Below, one piece after another: positions 49,417 to 59,157 of a stretch of 64,000 nt of DNA. The position numbers and the translations under genes were made by a program. The DNA is taken from positions 30,792,511 to 30,856,510 of the forward strand of contig NC_049981.1 of the NCBI RefSeq assembly GCF_000003815.2. Reading direction: 5' to 3'. The notes beneath the pieces are model-generated. The model ran no database searches and was not told where the DNA came from. It was given only the letters and a program-made list of their open reading frames with translations. The first letter of the stretch is position 1; every line of letters starts with the position of its first letter. This DNA is from Branchiostoma floridae. Taxonomy: Eukaryota; Chordata; Leptocardii; Amphioxiformes; Branchiostomatidae.

Positions 49417-49749
49417 GTACACATCACCATGTAATGGTAGAATCCTAACCTTTTTGTATGTGACGGTTTATTTCATTTGCTCTGCTTCATGCTGGAGTAA
49501 AGCTTGCGCTACGGAGATTGGAAGTCTAGATTTACTGGCGACTTCGCCCCTGCCTGTGACAAATTCTGTGTTGGGTAAACAGATTTCAGGTAATATACCA
49601 CGCCGTGCAGGGCATGCCTGATATTTGCTTTCCTGAGAAGCACTCCTGCAGCTTTGAAGTTCCTGTACTTGTCCTGTTCAATTCCTTGTTTTAGTTCTTT
49701 TGAGACTAGAAGACAATTTCTTTCAAGTTCTTGAAGATAATTGTATACA

Positions 49750-49921
49750 TAACTGCCCAAGAAAACCACATTTAGGGGATCGATAATATAAACTGGTGGT
49801 CACTTTAGATAGGATTCTTGATGCTTTCATTGATGGAGAATATTATTATCTAAGGAACCTCCATAAGGTGGTCACAATGGCCAGGTGGTCCTTGTGTAGA
49901 GGTGATCACTTCTACAGGTTA
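49750..49921. mobile_element. TACAGTCAAA-family repeat, copy
   Basis: AACTGCCCAAGAAAACCACA, a GATTCTTGATGC block, GGTGGTCACAATGGCC and TCACTTCTACAGGTT follow the family order. Both termini are eroded. Confidence 0.68.
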
Positions 49922-50608
49922 ACATTTAGAGTATATTACGCCAAAGCAAAGTTCATACTGTATTGATAAGCAAACTAGCATTCTATAAAATTTACTGCTC
50001 TTTCTGTCTTGCAGTCTCAGATTTTCTTTATTCGCTGACTTGTTTTTTTTTTTTCTTTTAAATCAGAAGATAATTTTCTTTAACATATGTTTCCTTAATA
50101 TATATTCTAGTTTGTAATGGTTGACATGTGTCTATCATGCCATTCATAGGCGAATCTTAGCTTTTTCTTGCACCCAAACATGCCAGACGTGTTGTATTGA
50201 TTATCATTCTTTGCCTACCGAGAAAAATATCCAAAGCCGTAAAAAATTTATGGGACAGTCGAAACCTGCCAAAAGGTCAGAGACAGCTTTCACCAGTGTC
50301 AAAAACGACCGAAACATGCTGTTATGATTTACATTCAACTCCAAAACGTGGAAGCGTTTGCCAATACTACTGAAGGGATTCGGGCCCAGTACCCATGTAG
50401 AACAACCCTTTGCTGTTTCCTTAGCTTGGGGGGCAATAAGTCATACATGTGAGGCCGCATAAACTTGATTAGATGGATGGGAGCATTGATTTTGGCTTGT
50501 TTCCTGAAAACAAAGAGAGGTGTTGCCGCTTGTGACGGTAATCCCCAACAATGTTTGTAGCACACAAATCAGGAAGTAGCTGCAGGACACATATCATAGG
50601 GTATGAAA

Positions 50609-50700
50609 TACAGTCAAACGTGTACAGTACATGTTATACCACCTCTATATAAGGGCCACCTCTATATAAGGACCACCTGCCCAATGTGGCCCGCTTTTTT
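50609..50700. mobile_element. TACAGTCAAA-family partial copy
   Basis: TACAGTCAAACGTGTACAGT is followed by CTCTATATAAGGGCCACC and the near-duplicate CTCTATATAAGGACCACC. Only one end is evident. Confidence 0.6.
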
Positions 50701-51472
50701 GAAGTCATTTTTGCCTCTTAAGTCTTATTTCTATACTATACAGCTCTAGATACTTTTAGAAATTCTGCACAGCTAAAGCACTTCTAGACATTGTGAGTAC
50801 CACCTAATTTTTAGAGCCATCTTTTTAAAGCTCCTGAATGTATTTCAAGACTTGTGCTGGCTATGTACAAAGTTATCCTGGGCATTGATTCCTCACAGCT
50901 ACAAATATGCCGAACATATGCTGAACATTTTCCAACACTCCTTGGCTCTGTGTGTTTTTGAAGCTCCTTGCGGCACTTAAAGACATTAGAAATTCTTCCA
51001 CACAGTCACAACTCTCCTGCAGCACGGTTAATAGCTGTACATGTAACTCTGTGTATTTCTTAAGCTTTGTGGCTCTTTGAGACATCAGAAATTCTTCCAC
51101 ACAGTCTCAGACTCTACCGAAACATGGAGAGACAGCCAGGTCCCCATGTATATGCCTCAGACTCTACCGAAGCATTGATAGACACTCAGTGTATTTGGGG
51201 AATCCTTGCCCACGGGGGAAGACATGCCATGTCGGGTCCCTCCCCCTCCTGACGTGGCGCATCTCCATATTGATCAAATAAAGCTACCCTTAATCTCGCG
51301 CCTGCTATACACGCAGGAATCCTGCTAATTTCCTGCAGCTCCACACCAATCGCGGGGGTTTCATTAACGTGCGAATATAGCCTGCGATTTCTCTTCACCC
51401 ATCTCTCGTGAATTAAGCTCTGATGTTGTATTGTCAGGACTCAAAATACCTCTTTCTGCAAACATTTGAAAT

Positions 51473-51636
51473 TGCTAAAAAGACCACTCAGACTGGTCTA
51501 TGTGGACAGGTGCTCACTATAGTCAGCATTCTTATTTAATGTTTGCGTCAAAGGGTCTAAGGGACTATCAAAAAAGTAGCGACATTGGCTGAGTGGTTCC
51601 TGTGCAGAGGTGTTCACTTGTACAGGTTTGACTGTA
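51473..51636. mobile_element. TACAGTCAAA-family repeat, copy
   Basis: GACCACTCAGACTGGTCTAT, AATGTTTGCGTCAAAGG and TGGCTGAGTGGTTCC lead to a perfect right terminus, TACAGGTTTGACTGTA at 51621-51636. Confidence 0.73.
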
Positions 51637-51817
51637 CCTGCGTCGGTGCAGGTAACATGCGAAATTGCCTGTGCGAAATTGCTTGCCTGTGCAGAATAGA
51701 TTATCTCCTCTCAAGCCTAGATTGTCCGACTCTCTGCATACCATTTCTTGTAATCCACCTTTGAAATGTGTGCATGGCAAATAAAAGTACACATGGGAAC
51801 GTCCGGTTTTGGAACTG

Positions 51818-51890
51818 GCCTCGGAGTAGCTTAGTGGCAGTGGAAAGGTCATGGTAGCTGCCTTAATCATGTAATTGAAAACCCCATTAA
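51818..51890 (+). other. tRNA-like (SINE-type) sequence, tentative
   Basis: TAGCTTAGTGG at about 51829 fits a pol III A box. About 45 bp later, TTGAAAACCCC resembles a degraded B box. The spacing is tRNA-like, but I cannot fold a convincing cloverleaf, so this is at best a tRNA-derived SINE head. Confidence 0.28.
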
Positions 51891-53767
51891 AGTATGCATC
51901 CTCACTCCAGCTATGGCCTCCGACACCTGTGTGGCATACAAAGTGCGGACAAACTGCATAATTTAGGGCGGTTACCAGATGGGGGCAAGATGGCCGATAT
52001 TTTTATCGCATATAAAATACTCTAATCCTAACTGTGTTCTTCATAAAATTTTGATAGTCTAGCCTTATGCTGATGAAAAACTGTATTTCCGTTTGATATG
52101 TGTCAATATCCAACTGCAGATTTGGCAATTTTTTGTCAAATTTAGGGATTTTTGTCTAAAGCTTATTATTATGGCAAAGAAAACACTTAGACTCGAGAGC
52201 TACATGTATGTTACGGCTGGATACCAGGCAAGTAAGTTACCTGACTAAGAATTTGCACAATTTTTTTACCTGTTTATAAAAGAATCTCACTTCAAATCCA
52301 AACATTAGAAAAAGATTTCTGTCAACTGCAATATTGTAACATATCTACCCGGCAAAGACCATAGATTACAGTATCTATTGCCTAGAATCAGGCAGAATCG
52401 GCAGCACATAAATTGGAAGCCAAAGCCACAGCTTTAGTTATAGTTGTTCCTTTATTCTGCCACTGGTCCTCCAGGCTGAGTTTGAAATAGTGAGGGTGTT
52501 AAGTTAACAGCCAGTGCAGCTGTGGCCAGACCTTAAACCTGGCCTACTGTTACACTGCACAGTAGTAAACCTGGTCACTACGGGGCCTGCCAAATTTGTA
52601 CCACTCGGCTCGGCGGGGCCGTGAAAGTTTTAACAGCTCTTGTTGATGAAATTGCTACACTTGAGGGTAAGCTTGACCGTTAACGATGTAGCAAAACTTC
52701 GCTACATTTCACTGATGAGTGGTGAAACAGCTGTGCTTGTAAAGTTGCAGCCGTAACAACGATTCGTGCTCCACACAACTCACTGCCCCAGCAGTAAAAC
52801 TTTTGTAGCTCAAGTTCTGTAGGTCATTTGTAATCTACCTTTCCAACCATGTGTGTGATTGAAATGTTCGCTGTGTTCGAGTGACGTAATATCGCTGTAC
52901 ACATTCAGTTTTCTTGCCAATCATGTATTGGTTACAGTTCAATTCAGTAGGGGCGACGCATATGTATATATATTCCAAAAATTATATCTTATGTTTGATT
53001 TACTTACAACAGTGATCTGAAAGCAGCTTGTAGTAATTAGTAGTTGTCGAGTTTTAGTAATCATTTCGCAGCTCCTGGATGCGAATGACAATTGCAAGGA
53101 TGTAAGCCACTTAAATTAAAGGCTAAAACCTAACCTAAAACCTAACCTTTTTTCTTAGATATATTCAATAAAACGCTTTTTAATTTAAAGCTTTTCAGTT
53201 TCATCAACCAAGCTTGGAAATCTGTTTTTCCCCAAAATTTCCACATGGAAAGCTCATTACATGTATGTGCATCAGAGCATTTTACATCCCGATGTTGAAA
53301 TGCTGATATTTTTCAGGCTGGGTACACTGAGCGCCAGATTAAATATTAAATGTGCCATTATGTATTTTGCCATCAAAAGCTCATCCCGTCGTCGGCGTGC
53401 TTACAAAATAATCACCGGTTTCAGCTCCTGTATAGGCGACCTGAATGGGAAATGTACCCAGGGCAAAATCAAGTCAGCACACTGACCTTCATCACGTGCA
53501 CAGAAATAGCTTCAAATCAAACCCAGATGGAATATGAGGATACAATTTTACACTTTAAAATCTGTGCACAAAATAAAGCACTTACCAACAAACTTTCAAT
53601 CAGTCCTCTGATTCTTTTCAAGTTGAAATGACCCAAAGCCTATGTTACACATCCAGACTGGAAGTGTGACGTCAGCAAAGGGTCAAAGGTGCTTGGCAGT
53701 CGGTGTCGGCCCCCGTCTCGGTTAACGGAAGGTTGATGGGCTCCAATGTAAATGAAATATTGTTGAA
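51891..53767. other. Unassigned noncoding DNA before the copia element
   Basis: It contains CAAGATGGCCGA at 51986 (YY1-like), AACCTAACCTAAAACCTAAC near 53128, and the CRE/DR1-like pair at 53667. No exon recognised. Confidence 0.4.
53667..53692 (+). promoter_or_regulatory. CRE palindrome next to a DR1-like site
   Basis: TGACGTCA (53667-53674) is a full CREB site. GGGTCAAAGGTGC (53680-53692) is a DR1 with an imperfect second half. They lie about 80 bp before the copia 5' LTR. Confidence 0.35.
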
Positions 53768-53772
53768 CTATA
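53768..53772. repeat. Target-site duplication CTATA, left
   Basis: Five bases CTATA directly precede the 5' LTR and are repeated at 59348-59352 directly after the 3' LTR. A 5-bp duplication is the usual size for copia integrases. The empty site would read GTTGAA-CTATA-GGCATT. Confidence 0.95.
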
Positions 53773-53962
53773 TGTTAGTTTACTTAGTTTAGAATAATCC
53801 ACCCCCCTCACGAATGGTACAGTCCGGGTCTGGAATGTTCTTTGTAGAGTGACCTTGAGTGAATACACATGCAGGACTGACTCGTGAGTATGTGTGTCAG
53901 CGTGTTTATTGGACATCCATGTATATCCCTAAGTTAAGAGGGAGCAGGAAGTCAGATTAACA
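53773..53962 (+). repeat. 5' LTR of copia element
   Basis: This 190-bp repeat starts TGTTAGTTTACTTAG and ends GTCAGATTAACA, so its ends form the short inverted repeat TGTTA/TAACA. It matches the 3' copy base for base. It should contain the promoter and the polyadenylation region. I see no canonical AATAAA and only weak TATA-like sequence (GTATAT near its 3' end), so the transcription signals are not clear. Confidence 0.97.
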
Positions 53963-53964
53963 AA

Positions 53965-53976
53965 TGGTAGCAGAGG
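53965..53976 (+). other. Primer binding site, initiator tRNA-Met
   Basis: TGGTAGCAGAGG begins two bases after the 5' LTR. It is complementary to the 3' end of animal initiator methionine tRNA (ending CCTCTGCTA plus CCA), and two of the next bases also match. This is where minus-strand DNA synthesis would be primed. Pairing is with the intact tRNA 3' end, unlike Drosophila copia, which uses an internal tRNA fragment. Confidence 0.85.
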
Positions 53977-54073
53977 GTGCAACTCTAGACAGTTAGAGTC
54001 AACGGTCCGGGTCGACAGTGCCCGATTTCTCGGACGTTTTCTGTGCACCGGCTTCGAAGACGACCTTTCCAAG

Positions 54074-57000
54074 ATGGCGACGTGTGAACGGACTCGTCTC
54101 CCACTCTTCGATCTTACTCTTAAAACTTACGAGCAATACAGATTTGAAATCCAGTGTTGGAACCAGGTCACAAAGATTCCCAAGAAACAACGTGGCATCG
54201 AGATCCTTCTCAGTCTTCCCGAAGGGCCGAAGGATGAGTTTGGGACAAGGGAATTCCTCTCCTCCCGGCTTGCCATGGAGGACCTGACGGCCGAGGACGG
54301 CTATGACAAAGTTCTCGCCAAACTGGATGAACATCTCCGGCGTGACGATATGGGAAGATTATGGGAATCCTTTGTGAACTTTGACAAGTTTCAACGTACC
54401 AAGGACATGTCGGTGAGTGAATATATATCCCGATTTGACATTCTATATCATCAGCTAAACAAGACGGGAGACGTGACCCTCCCCGCAAGTGTATTGGGAT
54501 TATTGCTTATCCGCCGGGCGAATCTCACCCCTGATGAATCGAAACTGGTTCTCACCGGTCTGGATTATACAAAGGAGGACACGACGCTTTTTGTCCAAGC
54601 CAAAGCCTCTTTGCGCAAATTTTCGGACAGTCTTGTAGCGCCCTGTACGTTAGCCTCCAGTTCGGATATGGGTGCTTTTTCGATGCCTCGTGTCAAACAA
54701 GAGATCGTGAACGTGGCAGACCGGGTTCCAGACCGGGAGGTGTACCAGACCGCCCGTGGGGGGTTCACAAAATGGAGTCGGAAGCCAAATAAAAACAAGT
54801 CAGTCGGGAGGGGTCAGAGTGTACAAAATGGCGGCGCCCATGCCACCCGTGACTCTAGGTCAGGGGGTCAGAGGTCGGCTAGACGGGATTCTGGATTTAA
54901 CCCCAAATCAAGAAATGGGGACTATCTTCGCTGCTATGACTGCGGTTCGATCAAACATTTGCTCGACTCCTGCCCACATGCACAGGTACAGAAAGCGAAT
55001 CTGACAGAGAATGACGCAGAGTTCGCAGAAGATCCACAGTTTGCAGTATTGTTTACAGGTGCTTCGAAGTGCCTTATGTCAGAACTGTCAACAGAGGCGT
55101 CACTTTGTGCTGTTCTCGATTCGGCCTGTTCTTCCACTGTCTGTGGCCTTTCCTGGTTGAAGAAATATCTATCTGCTTTAGGGGAGAAAGATCTAAAGCA
55201 TGTCCAACAGGAGGCCAGCTCCAACGTGTTTAAGTTTGGCGGGGGCGAGAAATTGGTTTCTTTGGGCAAATATCGTATTCCTGCCAAACTGGCTAACAAC
55301 GATGTCCTGATTGTCACGGATGTTGTAGACAGTGACATTCCGCTCCTCATGTCCCTCGATGCTATGAAGAAGGCTGACATTGTGTTACACACGCGTGAAG
55401 ACAGGGCCACCATCTTTGGTAAAAATGTCAACCTCAATCTGACCACCTCAGGTCACTACTGTGTGTCCTTAGTACGTGATCCTAATATCGAGGTCAGCGA
55501 GGTGTTGCAAGTAGACCTGGGAGAGGATGTGTCCCAGACGAAGACAAAATTGCTCCATCTACATCGCCAGTTTGCCCATCCCAATGCCGAGAAGCTGACT
55601 CAGCTGCTCAAGGGTGCAAATTCGTGGCGAAGTCATTATGCAGCCATTCTGCAGGAGATATGTGAAAGCTGTGATGTATGTAAGCGGTTTAAGAGAGGGC
55701 TGGCTCGGCCAGTGGCAGCTTTACCCAAATCCACCAGGTTCAACCAAGTCGTGGCTATGGACCTAAAGAAGTGGCGTTCGCAATATCTGTTGTATTTCGT
55801 GGATGAGTTTTCGCGGCTGACTGTAGCAAAACGGATCGCTCGAAAACATCCCAAAGAGGTGGTAGATGCCTTTATGGGGCTCTGGATGGCCTGTGGATAC
55901 GGCATCCCGGAACAAATCATGGTGGATAATGGAGGGGAATTCACAGCCGAGGAAATCCTGGAGTTCAGCAGTAGGCTGAACATAAAAGTGAATACCACTG
56001 CGGGACATTCACCTTTCTCCAATGGTGTGTGTGAACGTAACCATGCAGTGATGGACGTCATGCTGGAAAAGTTGGTTTATGAGAACCCCAAAACACCCAT
56101 CGATCAGCTCATTGCATGGGCATGTACAGCTAAGAATGCCATGTGTATGTTTGCTGGATATTCTCCATATCAAATCGTGTTTGGTAGAAATCCGGTGTTG
56201 CCCGGTTTTGAGACGCATCCTCCGTCTACAAACGACATTGAAGGTGACATCCTGCTGAAACATCTGACAGCTCTTGCCGCAGCCAGAAGAGCATTCACAG
56301 AAGCAGAGTCCTCTGAACGAGTACGCCGAGCTTTACGCCACAAAATTAGAATTGCCGAACGTCACTATGCTCCAAACGACCATGTGTACTACAAGAGAGA
56401 TGATTCATCAGAATGGTTTGGCCCAGCAAAGGTTGTAGTTCAGGATGGCAAAATTGTTTTCCTCCGACATGGCGCATATGTGATTCGGGTCCATGTCAAT
56501 AGAGTGGTCTTGTCGGGTCAGGAATATGAGAAACAAACCCCCACGGCCGTGGGGACATCTCCACCTGCAGTGAATGATCCCACAACAGATGATAATGGGC
56601 AGGAACGTCAGAATTGGACCTTTCCCAAGACTGTAGATGACGTGGGTGACCACAGAGGTTTCCACGGTGCGGGTCAGACATATGATCCAGATGAGAGACG
56701 CGCAGGTGAACAAGGTGGTGCGGAATCCTGGAAACGTGATGAGCACGGCAGACTGTACAGTGTTCCCACTGGAGACTCCGAGTCACCCGACGTGTTGTGT
56801 GTGAGTACAGGCAATGTAGTGCTCCACACAAAACGGGTAGACATCAATGTCCAAAGGGCCAGAAATGAAGAACTGCAAAAACTGAAAGATTTTGAGACTT
56901 TTGAAGTCGTAGATGACGCTGGGCAAGAACGCATATCAACCAGGTGGGTTGATACCATTAAAGAAGATGGCTCGCGGAAATCGCGTTTGGTAGCGAGAGG

Positions 57001-58291
57001 CTTTGAAGAGCATGATCATATCCAGAGTGATAGCCCCACCATCAGTAAGTCAGTGTTAAGGGTGTTCATAGTACTATGTCATATGTATGGATGGACTGTA
57101 AAGACTATGGACATCAAGTCTGCTTTCCTCCAAGGAGAAACGCTCAGTCGTGAGGTCCTTGTTCAACCTCCTCGCGGGTATGAAATGGTGGGTAAGCTAT
57201 GGAAACTCCGGAAATGCCTGTATGGCCTCAATGATGCTGCTCGGGCGTTCTACATGTCAGTGAAGCACACACTCCTACAGCTAGGGTGTCAAACCTCGGA
57301 TTTGGAGCCTGCCATGTTCCTGTATCAAGTAAATGGGACCTTACGCGGGTTCATCCTGACTCACGTGGATGATTTCCTATACGGGGGTGATGACTTATTT
57401 GAGGACAAGATCATCAAGCCACTTTCCGCGAAGTATCACACCAGTAGACTGGAATCCGGAACCTTCAGATATGTGGGCATCAACATTGTTCAGGGAACTG
57501 ACAAGGTAGTTCTACACCAAAATGACTACCTCCAGGGTTTGTCTGACGATGACTTACCCACCCCTACGCGTGAAAGTGACAGAGATCTCAACAGTGTAGA
57601 ATATTCCCTATTCCGCTCACTGGTTGGCAAATTGAACTGGTTGTCAAATGGTACGCGACCAGAGATGTCATTCAAGACAATTGATTTGTCTACAAAGTTT
57701 GCACATGCCACAACCGCCCACCTGAGGGATGCAGTCAAGACTGTAAAGAAGCTCCAGGTATCAGAGGGACACTTGGTGTATCCGAGACTTCATGGCTTTC
57801 AGGATGTAGGCCTGACAGTTTTCGCTGACGCAAGCCTGGCTAACCTTCAGAATAGCGGTAGCTGTGGGGGCCACTTAATCTTCATGTCTGACTCCTACGG
57901 GAAATGTGCCCTTGTAGCCTGGCACAGCGGCAGGATTAAAAGGGTGTGCCGAAGCACCCTGGCAGCGGAAACCCTTGCAATGGCGAATGCGCTTGAAGAA
58001 GCGGTCTATCTTCGGGAGATCCTGCAAACAAGCACCGCGACAAATGTGCCTATAACCGCCATCTCGGACAATAAAAGTCTGGTCCAGGCAGTTGCGTCCA
58101 CAAGCCTTGTACTGGAGAAGCGTCTGCGAATTGAGGTTTCTACAATCAAAGAACTCGTGGAACTATCCAATGTAACCCTGAAATGGGTACCGGGAAGTCA
58201 TCAGTTGGCAGATGTTCTGACCAAGAAAGGGGTCACTGCCGACTCTTTGCTAACTGTTATCACCACGGGTAACATGATCAAGTTGCCATAG
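54074..58291 (+). CDS. Copia gag-pol polyprotein (gag, protease, integrase, RT, RNase H)
   Basis: A single 1405-residue frame with no stop or frameshift, near the usual copia length. Residues 1 to about 250 are a gag capsid-like region, followed by a basic stretch and a CCHC zinc knuckle (C287, C290, H295, C300). Protease has its aspartate at D349 in LDSACSSTVCG, with alanine where many copia proteases have glycine. Integrase has the zinc finger H497, H502, C533, C536 and the catalytic triad D563, D618, E654; D618 and E654 are 35 residues apart, the DD35E spacing. Reverse transcriptase has D1013 in TMDIKSAF, the LYGL motif, and HVDD (D1099, D1100) instead of the common YVDD. RNase H has D1252, E1299, D1332 and D1380 (HQLADVLTK). 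The start is the first ATG after the primer site with the frame open throughout; it sits in CCAAGATGGCGAC. Seen directly: motifs and open frame. Inferred: activity. Confidence 0.97.
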   Translation: MATCERTRLPLFDLTLKTYEQYRFEIQCWNQVTKIPKKQRGIEILLSLPEGPKDEFGTREFLSSRLAMEDLTAEDGYDKVLAKLDEHLRRDDMGRLWESFVNFDKFQRTKDMSVSEYISRFDILYHQLNKTGDVTLPASVLGLLLIRRANLTPDESKLVLTGLDYTKEDTTLFVQAKASLRKFSDSLVAPCTLASSSDMGAFSMPRVKQEIVNVADRVPDREVYQTARGGFTKWSRKPNKNKSVGRGQSVQNGGAHATRDSRSGGQRSARRDSGFNPKSRNGDYLRCYDCGSIKHLLDSCPHAQVQKANLTENDAEFAEDPQFAVLFTGASKCLMSELSTEASLCAVLDSACSSTVCGLSWLKKYLSALGEKDLKHVQQEASSNVFKFGGGEKLVSLGKYRIPAKLANNDVLIVTDVVDSDIPLLMSLDAMKKADIVLHTREDRATIFGKNVNLNLTTSGHYCVSLVRDPNIEVSEVLQVDLGEDVSQTKTKLLHLHRQFAHPNAEKLTQLLKGANSWRSHYAAILQEICESCDVCKRFKRGLARPVAALPKSTRFNQVVAMDLKKWRSQYLLYFVDEFSRLTVAKRIARKHPKEVVDAFMGLWMACGYGIPEQIMVDNGGEFTAEEILEFSSRLNIKVNTTAGHSPFSNGVCERNHAVMDVMLEKLVYENPKTPIDQLIAWACTAKNAMCMFAGYSPYQIVFGRNPVLPGFETHPPSTNDIEGDILLKHLTALAAARRAFTEAESSERVRRALRHKIRIAERHYAPNDHVYYKRDDSSEWFGPAKVVVQDGKIVFLRHGAYVIRVHVNRVVLSGQEYEKQTPTAVGTSPPAVNDPTTDDNGQERQNWTFPKTVDDVGDHRGFHGAGQTYDPDERRAGEQGGAESWKRDEHGRLYSVPTGDSESPDVLCVSTGNVVLHTKRVDINVQRARNEELQKLKDFETFEVVDDAGQERISTRWVDTIKEDGSRKSRLVARGFEEHDHIQSDSPTISKSVLRVFIVLCHMYGWTVKTMDIKSAFLQGETLSREVLVQPPRGYEMVGKLWKLRKCLYGLNDAARAFYMSVKHTLLQLGCQTSDLEPAMFLYQVNGTLRGFILTHVDDFLYGGDDLFEDKIIKPLSAKYHTSRLESGTFRYVGINIVQGTDKVVLHQNDYLQGLSDDDLPTPTRESDRDLNSVEYSLFRSLVGKLNWLSNGTRPEMSFKTIDLSTKFAHATTAHLRDAVKTVKKLQVSEGHLVYPRLHGFQDVGLTVFADASLANLQNSGSCGGHLIFMSDSYGKCALVAWHSGRIKRVCRSTLAAETLAMANALEEAVYLREILQTSTATNVPITAISDNKSLVQAVASTSLVLEKRLRIEVSTIKELVELSNVTLKWVPGSHQLADVLTKKGVTADSLLTVITTGNMIKLP

Positions 58292-58387
58292 AACTTTTGC
58301 ATGCAAACAACCAACAAAACCAAAAGTGAGGACACTAGTGAAGATACTTTCTAGCTATGTAATCACCAGAGGGTGAACAGACATTAG

Positions 58388-58830
58388 AGGAAGGACAGTG
58401 AAGTTTAATGGGTAAGAGACTTGGCAAGAAGTCTACAAGTAGAGGAAGGACAGTGAAGTTTAATATGCAAGAGACTTGGTAAGAAAGCTACAGTCACTGT
58501 ATTACGCTGTTGTGAAGATAGTGAAGTTTAATGTGTAAGAGACTTGGCAAGAAGTCTACAAATACAAGTATCGCATTACGCTGTTGTGAAGATAGTGAAG
58601 TTTAATGTGTAAGAGACTTGGCAAGAAGTCTACAAGTATCGCATTACACTGTTGTGAAGATAGTGAAGTTTAATGTGTAAGAGACTTGGCAAGAAGTCTA
58701 CAAGTATCGCATTACACTGTTGTGAAGATAGTGAAGTTTAATGTGTAAGAGACTTGGCAAGAAGTCTACAAGTATCGCATTACACTGTTGTGAAGATAGT
58801 GAAGTTTAATGACTTGGCAAGAAGTCCACA
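58388..58830 (+). repeat. 68-bp tandem array in the copia 3' noncoding region
   Basis: The core GTGAAGTTTAAT recurs at 58398, 58453, 58521, 58595, 58663, 58731 and 58799. Successive spacings are 55, 68, 74, 68, 68 and 68 bp. The 74-bp unit has a small insertion, and the first and last units are shortened. Units also share GAGACTTGGCAAGAAGTC. The array lies between the gag-pol stop and the polypurine tract. Its role is unknown; length variation by slippage is likely. Confidence 0.93.
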
Positions 58831-59135
58831 GGCATTGTTATGTAAATCTGATGTTGAAGTTGAGAAAACAGTTAATGTTTGTAACAAACTTCATCTACCA
58901 CTTTATGTAGTTCATGTAGTTTACTTAATGTAGTAAGAACGTTTTATGTATCTACTTTGTTATAAAGTTATCTAGTCTCTGTAGAACGCAGCCTTTAAAT
59001 ACAGTTGATGTAACTTTGTAGTCATGTAACCTCTATAGTTCTAAATATAGTTCTATATGCTCTATAGTTCTTTAGACAATGTTAAAAATATTTGGTAGAC
59101 TTCAATGTTTCAACTTATGTAACGTCATCTAGAGT

Positions 59136-59157
59136 AGAAAAGAAGAAAAAGGGGGAA
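59136..59157 (+). other. Polypurine tract
   Basis: Twenty-two consecutive purines, ending AAGGGGGAA, sit directly against the TG of the 3' LTR. This is the expected plus-strand primer position for reverse transcription. Confidence 0.88.

Larger units (their letters stand above)
46801..49749. other. Unassigned noncoding DNA
   Basis: 47150-47310 is a GC-richer unique island. A segment with TCAATCTCATTATGTT and CTGAAAATG near 47490 recurs in diverged form near 47613. 47468 has AAGATGGCCGAC, a YY1-like word. The CAAA microsatellite is at 49390. Confidence 0.4.

Noticed and set aside
54210-57738. Minus-strand and shifted frames of up to 170 codons inside the copia element
   Set aside because: They are shadows of the gag-pol frame, which carries all motifs.
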